From Ruminococcus sp. CAG:254 (GTDB lineage: Bacteria > Bacillota > Clostridia > Oscillospirales > Ruminococcaceae), in NCBI GenBank assembly GCA_000433635.1, contig HF997947.1:30033-94032 (forward strand): a stretch of DNA of 64,000 nucleotides. The letters run 5' to 3'. Of the stretch, positions 1-6,994 are shown piece by piece. The position numbers and the translations under genes are program-made. The notes under the pieces are model-generated. The model ran no database searches, was not told the DNA's origin, and worked only from the letters and a program-made list of their open reading frames with translations. Within the stretch, counting starts at the first letter, position 1. Each line of letters opens with the position of its first letter.

Positions 1-74
1 ATGCTCTTCCGACTATTTACTATGATGCGGCAAAAACGCAATGCACTTCCGGATTCCTCCAATACTTGATTAAC

Positions 75-117
75 AAAAAATCGTTCCCATCTATGAAAAG
101 ATGAGAACGATTTTTTT
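75..117 (-). terminator. Rho-independent terminator of the antiporter gene
   Basis: A hairpin with arms ATCGTTC and GAACGAT, extended by CATCT/AGATG, is flanked by A and T runs on both sides. It follows the antiporter stop on the minus strand and could also end a plus-strand transcript coming from the left edge. Confidence 0.8.
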
Positions 118-143
118 ATGTCTATGCGTATTTTTGTTATAGA

Positions 144-1451
144 TTAAACAGCTGCATCTGCCAGTTCTTTTTTCTGAATGCGTTCTTGCTGTTCTGGAGA
201 AAGTGGGGTATTCTGCTTCGGAAATACAAACTTCAGCAGAATCGGAGTGATGATTGTGGTAAATACAACCATGATAACAATCGGGGTCATGTATTTCTCA
301 CTCATCAAGCCAACCGCTGCCCCCTTCGAGGCAACAATCAAGGCAACTTCCCCTCTGGAAATCATACCAATACCAATCTGCAAGCTTTCTTTGTTGGTAT
401 ACCGCATGATTTTTGCACCCAGACCACAGCCGATAACCTTGCTAATCAACGCTACAATCATCAGCAGCACCATGAACAGAACCAGTTTTCCGTTCAAGCC
501 CTTCAAAGTCATTGCCAGACCGATATTTGCAAAGAAAATCGGGGAGAGCAACATATAGGACAAGGTGTTAAACCGGCTGACAACATATTCATTTCTCCGC
601 AGACCAGAAACTGCCAGACCTGCAACGAACGAACCGGTAATATCTGCAACACCAAAGAATACTTCTGCACAGAATGACAAAATCAAGCAGAATGCGAACG
701 TAACAATGATATGCCGCCGCAAGTTGGTTGCACTTGCTTCTCTCCATTTCTTGAACCACTTGTGATAAATCACAGCAGCTGCAATCGCAAAGATAAAGAA
801 TGCCAGAATGTTGATGAACACGGTCAGAACGCCGTCACCAGCAAAGCTGCCGAAGGTCTTTTCGCCGCCTTCTTCGCCAGTCTTACCGCCAAGGCTGATG
901 ATTACGGTCAGGGCAATAATACCCAGAATATCATCAATTACCGCAGCCCCTAAGATGGCGTTTCCGGCTCTGGAGTTCAAAACACCCAATTCTTTCAATG
1001 TTTCTACAGTGATACTAACCGATGTTGCAGTCATGATAACACCGATGAACATATTCTGCCAGAACAAGCTAGACATTTCTGGGTCTTGTTCTGTGTTGAA
1101 GAAATGTGCCAAGAAGAAACCGCCACCCAGCGGAACTAATACGCCCAACAGAGCAATGACAAATGATGCAAGCCCTGCTTTTTTCAGTTCCTGTAAGTCG
1201 GTTTCCAGACCAGCACTGAACATCAGAACGATAACGCCCAATTCTGCCAAGTTGCTAATCAGAGAATTTCGCTCCACAACATCCAGCAACATCGGCCCTA
1301 AAATAATGCCGGCTGCTAACGCACCGACAACCTGCGGCAAACTGATTCGTTTTGTAACCAATCCCAATAATTTTGTCGCTAACAAGATGATGGCAATTTG
1401 CAATAGATATGCATAAGAATTGTCAAATAAGAAATCTTTAATCCCTGCCAA
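144..1451 (-). CDS. CPA2-family monovalent cation/proton antiporter
   Basis: An integral membrane protein of 435 residues, nearly all of it hydrophobic segments (about 12), matching the sodium/hydrogen exchanger domain of the KefB/NapA type. It would exchange Na+ or K+ for H+ across the cytoplasmic membrane. An acidic pair in a polar stretch, AAVIDDILGI (near residue 170), is the typical ion-binding Asp-Asp motif of electrogenic members. No C-terminal RCK/TrkA-N nucleotide-binding domain is present, so the protein ends soon after the last membrane segment with a charged tail. The start is TTG, chosen because AGGGAG lies nine bases upstream and the family motif begins close to it. It has its own promoter and terminator and is monocistronic apart from short upstream ORFs. 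Which cation it carries cannot be read from the sequence. Confidence 0.85.
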   Translation of the reverse strand: MAGIKDFLFDNSYAYLLQIAIILLATKLLGLVTKRISLPQVVGALAAGIILGPMLLDVVERNSLISNLAELGVIVLMFSAGLETDLQELKKAGLASFVIALLGVLVPLGGGFFLAHFFNTEQDPEMSSLFWQNMFIGVIMTATSVSITVETLKELGVLNSRAGNAILGAAVIDDILGIIALTVIISLGGKTGEEGGEKTFGSFAGDGVLTVFINILAFFIFAIAAAVIYHKWFKKWREASATNLRRHIIVTFAFCLILSFCAEVFFGVADITGSFVAGLAVSGLRRNEYVVSRFNTLSYMLLSPIFFANIGLAMTLKGLNGKLVLFMVLLMIVALISKVIGCGLGAKIMRYTNKESLQIGIGMISRGEVALIVASKGAAVGLMSEKYMTPIVIMVVFTTIITPILLKFVFPKQNTPLSPEQQERIQKKELADAAV

Positions 1452-1464
1452 AATAAATCACTCC

Positions 1465-1572
1465 CTATTTTGTGCTTTCAAATACACAATTTAAATTTTT
1501 GATGGACATCCGCTTTTCCAACCGTTTTGTTCCATGAAAAACCTCCTTTCCTGACTGGTAAAAACCTTTCAT
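1465..1572 (-). CDS. short ORF upstream of the antiporter (35 aa)
   Basis: A 35-codon ORF beginning MKGFYQSGKEVF starts just after a very strong ribosome site (GGGGGAGGAG) and stops 13 bases before the antiporter start, inside the transcript made from the promoter at 1608-1636. It contains no recognised domain. It may be a regulatory upstream ORF or a microprotein. It overlaps a second short ORF with an equally good ribosome site, so at most one need be functional. Confidence 0.3.
   Translation of the reverse strand: MKGFYQSGKEVFHGTKRLEKRMSIKNLNCVFESTK
1491..1535 (-). CDS. alternative leader peptide (14 aa) upstream of the antiporter
   Basis: MEQNGWKSGCPSKI is preceded by AAAGGAGG six bases from its ATG, the best-matching ribosome site in this leader. 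It lies in another frame inside the 35-codon ORF. No function is known to me. It would be a candidate leader peptide coupling translation to expression of the antiporter. Confidence 0.3.
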   Translation of the reverse strand: MEQNGWKSGCPSKI

Positions 1573-1607
1573 CGACTCCTCCCCCTCCCAAAAGGACATT
1601 ATAATAT

Positions 1608-1636
1608 AGAATACCATAATTTTACCGAATTGTCAA
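1608..1636 (-). promoter_or_regulatory. sigma-A promoter for the antiporter
   Basis: TTGACA (1631-1636) and TATTCT (1608-1613) on the minus strand are separated by 17 bases. The 5' leader is about 150 bases and contains two short ORFs. The remaining sequence from 1640 to 1720 shows nothing recognisable. Confidence 0.75.
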
Positions 1637-1720
1637 CGGATTTTCTTGAAGATTGCACGATAACAGCATGACATTTTCGCTGATTTTGTACAAACTTACA
1701 GGAATCTGTTGGTTATTCAC

Positions 1721-1762
1721 AAAAAAGCTGGTAGGAATGTTTCCACTCCTACCAGCTTTTTT
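1721..1762 (-). terminator. terminator of the Tp47-like gene
   Basis: A perfect 11-base-pair stem (AGCTGGTAGGA / TCCTACCAGCT) with A6 and T6 flanks lies immediately downstream of the Tp47-like gene on the minus strand. Confidence 0.9.
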
Positions 1763-1796
1763 CTCATGTAACAAAATTAGTTTTGTTGCTTAAAAA

Positions 1797-4400
1797 TTAG
1801 TCCCAAGTTGCATCCTGTCCAGCTGCCTTCTTTGCATAGTAAGTCAGAATTGCAACAGCATCTTCTACTGTAATTTCACCATCGTCATTGACGTCACCAA
1901 CCAGAATATTCTGAAAGATTTCATCCTGGGATACATCCTGACCAGCTGCTTTCTTTGCGTAGTAAGTCAAAACTACTACAGCGTCACTAACGGAAATCGA
2001 CTGGTCACCGTCTACATCGCCTTTTTCAATGGTCTTTTCCGGAACAGTAACGGTAAAGGTATAATCATTCACATAACCATTTGCCGTCAGCTTCAAGGTG
2101 TATTCACCAGCAGTCGGGAAAATTTCTGTGGTTTCTCCACGGAACGACTTTGCAGCAGAGAAATCAACCGTTCCATCTTCCTTTACAATGGTAACAGCTC
2201 CACGACCAGAAGCACTGTAAGGAGTATCGTTTACAGTAACGGTTGCCAGATTGCTCACGTAATTAGTGAGGTCTGCATCGGTCGAATCGTCTGTAATGGT
2301 CAGCTTGTTGGTTTCTGCATTATAAGCAACCGGAATTGCTTCCGTTGTCAGCAGCAGATTTGTTGTGAAATGTGCATAAACATTGTTGCTGTCAGTGACA
2401 TCTACGCTGTACTTGCCCGGCTTTGCAGCTGCTGCATCATAAGTCAGCTTTCCGTCTGCATAAGCAGCACCTTCCAGATTTGCAACTGCAACAGACAGAC
2501 CAAAGTCTTCCGGCAAATCTGTAATGGTTACGTTTGCAGTACCAGCAGTGACATCTGTATCTTCTGCGGTAATTGTTGCAGTGTGCTTCTTTGGCAGGTA
2601 TAAACCATCTGCACTGTGAACACTATAAATACCAGTGTTGGTCAGATAAGTTACTTCTGCAATAGTTGCACCAGAAGTTTCTACATATGGTGTATAACGC
2701 AGAGTGTTTCCGTGCGATTCCTGTGTTTTCACGCCAACCGACCAAGCCAGCTCTTTTCCGCCCTTCCAGATGTTTTCCAGATGCAGCATACCATACTGCT
2801 TTCCATCCTTCATGGTTACGACTGCACCATAAACGGTATCATCACCTAAATCCAAACCGTCCATATCAATTTCATAGTCACCATATTTTGTGTCGGTGCT
2901 GATGCTCGGTGTTACATTGCTCAAGTCCACTTCTGCTTTCTGAGAAATGGTTGCGGACAGCGTACCGTCTGCATACAATTCCTTGTAAGCCTGCGGTTCG
3001 TTCTGGTCTTCGTTTACAGTAAAGAAATCAAACAGGCTGCCCAGTGTACCGGAAGTCTTACCGCTTTCTTTGTCTGCCAACAGACTGTTATACAGGTTCT
3101 TTTCAATGGCAACTTCTACGCCCTTAACGCCCAGAATTTTACCACCGCCGTTTTCATCTGCTTCGGAAGTATAAGTGCCTGCCTGCTTTGTCCATTTTTT
3201 AGCTGTTGCAGAAGTCACTGCATCATATGTATTTTCTGCACGCATACCAGCATCGCCTGCCAAATCCGATGTATAGGAAATTGTGCCGTCTGTGGTGTTG
3301 GTCTTATTGCCCAGTTCGCCATAGTAGTAATCTGCATACGGAATATCCATTGTACCATACACATACTCAGTCGGAGCAGCTTCAATGGTAAAGGTGTAAT
3401 CTTGATAGCCCGTTGCATAAACAGTAACATTCCATTTGCCTGCACCGCTTTCATAACCAGTCGGCAACTGGCAACGCAAGCTCTTTGTCAGACCCAGCTG
3501 AATGCCCATAGACTTGTGCATCCAGTTATCTGCTGCAAACTTTGTACCATAGGAAGCCAGAACCGTATCCTGATCGCCATAGTAATCCCAGCGAACGGCA
3601 TACATATGTGCACCCAAATCGCCGTAGTCACCGCCAATGTCCACCCGCAGGAAATCGCCATATCCTGACTTGTACTTCACATCAGAAATTTCAATTGCAC
3701 TTTCATCTACTGTTTTACCCACATTGGTTTCTGCACGCTTTGAGAATGTGTAAGTGCCATCTTCGTTCTGAGAAACGGTTTTCAAACCATCTGTATTTGC
3801 ACTTACATCTACAGTTTCATTGATTGCTACCAGATTCTTTTCGGTGTAACCGCCAACCATGCTATCGCCATTTTCCAGAACACTGTATTTCTGCTTGAAA
3901 TCATCATACAGAGATGCCGGAACAGCAACCGGAACGTATTTCGGCCCTAAAATCATAGAATGGTCATAAGTACCAACTTCTTTTCCATCAACAGTGATCA
4001 TCGTGCCATTGTCGCCCTTTACAACGTCAACAGATTCCCCATTGCCTTTTCCGGTATAGTCATAAGCATTGCCATCGGTGTCATAAACTTTTACCGTGCA
4101 CTGATAGCTGCCACGGTGTAAACCATGGTTGCTGGTTGCACGAGTAACCGTATCATATGCACCCAAGTCAGATTCGCCTCTGGTATCCGAATCCGCAGAT
4201 TCTGCTGTCCAATCGCCGTTGGCATCATCGCTCAGAAAAACACCTTCCTGTTCCCAGTATTCTGCCCAGCTCAATGCAGCTGCACAATATACATAATCCT
4301 CGTCTGCTGCAACTGCCGGAAATGGCATTGCAATTTGTGTTGCTGCCAAGAGTGTCGCCATTGCAGCACTGGCAATTCGAATTTGTGTGTGCTTTCTCAT
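1797..4400 (-). CDS. secreted dockerin protein with two Tp47-like units
   Basis: A protein of 867 residues with a signal peptide (residues 1-32). Residues about 36-342 closely resemble Treponema pallidum Tp47, a penicillin-binding lipoprotein, as I remember it. Shared landmarks are YDTVTRAT (82-89), PKYVPVAVP (153-161), NTDGLKT (202-208), RWDYYGD (270-276) and ASYGTKFAADNW (282-293). Residues about 346-600 are a divergent second copy that again starts with YVYG and carries YDAVTSAT (392-399). Two immunoglobulin-like regions follow (about 605-690 and 690-787). The second ends in LTANGYVNDYTFTV, like the Shr-type haem/haemoglobin-interacting domain; that is a tentative match. A type I dockerin with two calcium loops (GDVDGDQS at 794-801, GDVNDDGE at 835-842) closes the protein and would attach it to a cohesin scaffold. 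The ATG follows GGAGG. It shares a palindromic operator with the neighbouring flavin genes. Its function is unknown; a cell-surface redox or metal role is inferred from context only. Confidence 0.8.
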   Translation of the reverse strand: MRKHTQIRIASAAMATLLAATQIAMPFPAVAADEDYVYCAAALSWAEYWEQEGVFLSDDANGDWTAESADSDTRGESDLGAYDTVTRATSNHGLHRGSYQCTVKVYDTDGNAYDYTGKGNGESVDVVKGDNGTMITVDGKEVGTYDHSMILGPKYVPVAVPASLYDDFKQKYSVLENGDSMVGGYTEKNLVAINETVDVSANTDGLKTVSQNEDGTYTFSKRAETNVGKTVDESAIEISDVKYKSGYGDFLRVDIGGDYGDLGAHMYAVRWDYYGDQDTVLASYGTKFAADNWMHKSMGIQLGLTKSLRCQLPTGYESGAGKWNVTVYATGYQDYTFTIEAAPTEYVYGTMDIPYADYYYGELGNKTNTTDGTISYTSDLAGDAGMRAENTYDAVTSATAKKWTKQAGTYTSEADENGGGKILGVKGVEVAIEKNLYNSLLADKESGKTSGTLGSLFDFFTVNEDQNEPQAYKELYADGTLSATISQKAEVDLSNVTPSISTDTKYGDYEIDMDGLDLGDDTVYGAVVTMKDGKQYGMLHLENIWKGGKELAWSVGVKTQESHGNTLRYTPYVETSGATIAEVTYLTNTGIYSVHSADGLYLPKKHTATITAEDTDVTAGTANVTITDLPEDFGLSVAVANLEGAAYADGKLTYDAAAAKPGKYSVDVTDSNNVYAHFTTNLLLTTEAIPVAYNAETNKLTITDDSTDADLTNYVSNLATVTVNDTPYSASGRGAVTIVKEDGTVDFSAAKSFRGETTEIFPTAGEYTLKLTANGYVNDYTFTVTVPEKTIEKGDVDGDQSISVSDAVVVLTYYAKKAAGQDVSQDEIFQNILVGDVNDDGEITVEDAVAILTYYAKKAAGQDATWD

Positions 4401-4467
4401 AAGTACCCTCCATAAAATATCAATCTATAGCAACCTGCTACAGCAGGCAAACTATGCTACTTAAAAA

Positions 4468-4483
4468 GTTAGTATACGCTAAC
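4468..4483. promoter_or_regulatory. palindromic operator, copy A (Tp47-like gene)
   Basis: GTTAGTATACGCTAAC, arms GTTAG/CTAAC around six bases, lies about 70 bases upstream of the Tp47-like gene and includes a TATACT that could be its -10 box. The same architecture recurs at 5537-5552 and 9739-9754, suggesting one repressor for the region. Confidence 0.6.
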
Positions 4484-4555
4484 CAAATAGAAACATTTTT
4501 TACATTTTTTCAATTTTCTGAGCTATTCCAGAAGTTATTGAACACTAACCCATTC

Positions 4556-4608
4556 CTGAAAAAAGAAACGGTTCAGCGGATTGCCTTTAGGCAAGATGTT
4601 CCGCTGAA
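4556..4608 (-). terminator. probable terminator of nusG-II/Gx transcript
   Basis: The stem TTCAGCGGA/TCCGCTGAA with an inner TTGCC/GGCAA overlaps the 3' end of the Gx-transporter gene and is followed on the minus strand by a T-rich run. Three bases separate stem and run, so it is weaker than others here. Confidence 0.5.
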
Positions 4609-5141
4609 ATCGTCTTTGTTTCGTTCTTTTTCTGCTTTGCAGATTCCGTTCGTTTCCAGTGTCGAATCAGATAAGTTGCTGCCAGCCCAGTAAATAAACC
4701 TGTTACACAACCACTAATCAACAAGAATGGCAAATACCAAATCACCTGTGTGGTCTGCATCACCAACATCGCTGCAAGAATTTGTCCGATGTTGTGCAGA
4801 ATCGCACCGCAAACACTGACAAACCATAAATACCGATTCTGTAACAATCGACACAGCAATGCCATGCCAACCAGACATAATAAGCCGCCACTCAATGAAT
4901 ACAAGCAGCTGACCAGTGTCCCAGTAAATAATGACCCCAAGAAAATTCGCAGAACCAAAACTGCAAGTGCATCTCGCACCCGATATTTCTGCAAGACAAA
5001 TAGCGTAATAATATTTGCAAGTCCCAGCTTGATGCCTGGAATCGGAACAGGAACAGGAATCTGTGCTTCTACAACGAAAATCACCAGTGCCATGGTCGTA
5101 AACATGGCAAGCGTTACCAGATGTTTAACCGACTTTTGCAT
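4587..5141 (-). CDS. Gx-transporter / HepS-I-like membrane protein
   Basis: An integral membrane protein of 184 residues with five or six hydrophobic segments. It matches the family annotated as heptaprenyl diphosphate synthase component I or Gx transporter, which resembles ECF-type S components. The conserved opening LVTLAMFTTMALVIFVVEAQ and the PIPGIKLGLANIITL block (near residue 35) are diagnostic. I start it at the ATG preceded by GGAGGAG, 41 codons inside the longest ORF, so that it overlaps the upstream gene by 17 bases. In flavin-based extracellular electron transfer loci a NusG-domain-II gene and a Gx gene sit side by side (the EetA/EetB pair). That arrangement is repeated here. The transported molecule is unknown; quinone, isoprenoid or flavin precursors are guesses. 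Confidence 0.75.
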   Translation of the reverse strand: MQKSVKHLVTLAMFTTMALVIFVVEAQIPVPVPIPGIKLGLANIITLFVLQKYRVRDALAVLVLRIFLGSLFTGTLVSCLYSLSGGLLCLVGMALLCRLLQNRYLWFVSVCGAILHNIGQILAAMLVMQTTQVIWYLPFLLISGCVTGLFTGLAATYLIRHWKRTESAKQKKNETKTISAEHLA

Positions 5142-5538
5142 CAAACTCCTCCGTTTCTGATGATTCTCCAGTATCCTCAACAATTTGAATCTGTACTTTA
5201 TTTGGCAGGCAGACAATGGGCAACAGCCCGTCTGAAATCGCTCCCTGATGCACACAAAGCCCATCCGGACAGCTTGCCGATTCCATCTTTACACTGTCTT
5301 CCGAAATCCAAACTCGATTCCATGCACCATCTTCGCCCGTAATTTCAATGATATGAGGATTTTTTACCGTATCCATTGCAATCCGCTGCACTTCTTTTCC
5401 ATCCTGAGAAATTACAACGACTCGATGCGGAATCGAACGATGCAGCACAAAATAACTGCCCAAAATTCCTGCCAGCAACAAAAAAAGAAATATGCCAATT
5501 ACAAGAATTTGCTGTTTTCGAATTTGTATTTTTGTCAT
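5125..5538 (-). CDS. NusG domain II-containing membrane-anchored protein (EetA-like)
   Basis: One N-terminal membrane segment (residues about 10-32) is followed by an extracytoplasmic NusG-domain-II fold of about 80 residues. The family signature SCPDGLCVHQGAI carries two conserved cysteines, followed by LPIVCLPNKVQIQI with a third. Length (137 residues) is normal for the family. Two starts are possible, GTG at 5544 and ATG at 5538; the ATG is preferred. The start codon lies within palindrome copy B, so a bound repressor would block both transcription and ribosome access. It is the first gene of a two-gene unit with the Gx transporter and has a near-consensus promoter. In known loci the pair accompanies flavinylated electron-transfer proteins; the molecular role is not established. 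Confidence 0.75.
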   Translation of the reverse strand: MTKIQIRKQQILVIGIFLFLLLAGILGSYFVLHRSIPHRVVVISQDGKEVQRIAMDTVKNPHIIEITGEDGAWNRVWISEDSVKMESASCPDGLCVHQGAISDGLLPIVCLPNKVQIQIVEDTGESSETEEFDAKVG

Positions 5539-5552
5539 TAGCACCCACTAAC
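5537..5552. promoter_or_regulatory. palindromic operator, copy B (nusG-II/Gx unit)
   Basis: ATTAGCACCCACTAAC, TTAG/CTAA around six bases. It overlaps the start codon of the NusG-II gene, about 30-45 bases downstream of the predicted transcription start. Confidence 0.55.
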
Positions 5553-5587
5553 TTTCTGCTCTGTAGTCGACAATTTTAATCATATGC

Positions 5588-5616
5588 AGTATATCACGTG
5601 CATGATGAAAAGTCAA
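5588..5616 (-). promoter_or_regulatory. sigma-A promoter of nusG-II/Gx
   Basis: TTGACT (5611-5616) and TATACT (5588-5593), 17-base spacer, minus strand. It shows this pair is transcribed separately from the apbE-led unit to its right. Confidence 0.75.
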
Positions 5617-5701
5617 GTGCTTTTCCATTCTTCTCTCTTTTCCACAAAAGCTGTGAAACGAACGGCAAAAAAACTGATTGAAATTCTAATGATTGGTTTT
5701 T

Positions 5702-6553
5702 TTAAATACCTGCTAATACCAGCACCACACCCAGAACAACTGCACGCAAAATGGTAAACCAGATTTCATTACCTCTCAGCTTGCCAATTCCGCTGTGTGC
5801 ATTCTTCTTCGGGCAAATATCCACGCATTTTTGACACTGAAAACACTCGCCATTTACAGACCAGCTGCCTGCTTCCGGAAGGGTTAAATCTGCTGGGCAA
5901 CAACGTGTACAAGCAGAACACCCTTTTGCACATTGTTCCTGTTTTCTCCGTACGGAGAAAATCGGCAGCATGGGCAACAAAGAGAAAACTGCTCCCATCG
6001 GGCACAAAAACCGGCAGAAAAACCGCTCACAAAGTGCCATGCCTACAAGAATGCCAGCGAATAGGAGGATACCAAGCCAATAACCGCCCAGATGAATATT
6101 TCCTGCTCGCAGCATGGAAAAGACATCCCACGGATTCCAGCCCTTTAAATCGCTGTATACACCTGTAAAACAAAGACATCCTACAACCAACAAAACGCCG
6201 TATTTCAGGAAATGTAATGGCAATTTTTTCGGTTTCCAAGTAATTGGCTTCTTCTTGCATTTTTTGCAGATGAAAACATAAAGACTTCGAACGGCATCGC
6301 CCAATGAACCAAATGCACAGGCATAACCACAGAAAAACCGTCCAAATACAATTGTAAAGGCACAGAGTGCCAAGCAGACTGTCAGGAACGAACTCCATGC
6401 AATCGGTGCTTGACTGCCAATCTGTGTAAAAATGCTTTTAATTGCAGAAAAAGCAGTGGTAAAGGCAGATGGGAAACATATAAAAAACACGACTTGAATC
6501 GCTGCTCGAATGTAAGCATGCAGCTTTTTTGCTGGAATGGTTTTTTTCTTCAT
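5702..6553 (-). CDS. NapH-like 4Fe-4S membrane protein
   Basis: An inner-membrane electron carrier of 283 residues. Four or more membrane segments surround the paired motifs CGYACAFG (after about residue 74) and CRFLCPMGA (near residue 180), which mark the NapH/NosR/CcoG-type polyferredoxin family. A C-terminal dicluster ferredoxin follows: CAKGCSACTRCCP and CFQCQKCVDICPK. A last hydrophobic segment ends the protein. It would take electrons from the membrane or cytoplasm and hand them to flavins on the outer face. It is the last gene of the apbE-led unit, overlapping the small FMN-binding gene by ATGA. Known flavin-based extracellular electron transfer loci often use Ndh2 at this step. None is seen in this window, so this protein may be the entry point; that is inference. 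Confidence 0.85.
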   Translation of the reverse strand: MKKKTIPAKKLHAYIRAAIQVVFFICFPSAFTTAFSAIKSIFTQIGSQAPIAWSSFLTVCLALCAFTIVFGRFFCGYACAFGSLGDAVRSLYVFICKKCKKKPITWKPKKLPLHFLKYGVLLVVGCLCFTGVYSDLKGWNPWDVFSMLRAGNIHLGGYWLGILLFAGILVGMALCERFFCRFLCPMGAVFSLLPMLPIFSVRRKQEQCAKGCSACTRCCPADLTLPEAGSWSVNGECFQCQKCVDICPKKNAHSGIGKLRGNEIWFTILRAVVLGVVLVLAGI

Positions 6554-6990
6554 TCTGATTTCTCCGCCTTTCTCAATGCGTCTTCTGTCGCATGAATAAT
6601 CCCATTTGAACTAAAGGTTGCACCGCTCACAGTGTCTACATCTGTGGACTGCTCTTCTAGAATCGTATCCAGCAAGCTGCTTGCTGCATCAAAATAAGCA
6701 GCATCTTCTTTTTCCGCTGAAACAACGGTCAAATCTGTAAACTTTCCGTTTTCAATGGTCAATTCTACAGCAACTGTTCCGCCGTAACCCTGTGCTTCCC
6801 CCTCATAAACGCCATCTTGATAGGGAGAATCCACAGTTTCTGTATCTTCCGCAGCTATAGCTTGCTGCTGTAGCTGTGCTTCCAGCTTTGCAATCTCTTC
6901 CTCCTGTGTACGGTGATTTTGAATTGCCTGATAACCACACAGCAACCCCACCACGAGCACACAATTGCATAATTTAATCCAGAATTGCAT
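6550..6990 (-). CDS. membrane-anchored FMN-binding domain protein
   Basis: A 146-residue protein: one N-terminal membrane anchor (residues 5-22), a short coiled-coil region (28-48) and a single FMN-binding domain (about 55-142). The ApbE target DTVSGATFSS contains Thr125, the expected site of covalent FMN attachment through a phosphoester bond. The start is the internal ATG preceded by GGGAGGG, 12 codons inside the longest ORF and four bases after the upstream stop. Its position between the four-domain FMN protein and the NapH-like protein suggests it relays electrons between the membrane iron-sulfur clusters and the larger extracellular flavin array. Confidence 0.85.
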   Translation of the reverse strand: MQFWIKLCNCVLVVGLLCGYQAIQNHRTQEEEIAKLEAQLQQQAIAAEDTETVDSPYQDGVYEGEAQGYGGTVAVELTIENGKFTDLTVVSAEKEDAAYFDAASSLLDTILEEQSTDVDTVSGATFSSNGIIHATEDALRKAEKSE

Positions 6991-6994
6991 CCGC

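Noticed and set aside
1..69. Open frame on the plus strand running from the left edge to a TGA at 67-69.
   Set aside because: Only 22 codons, no recognisable protein end, and competing open frames exist. It could be a gene end but cannot be supported.
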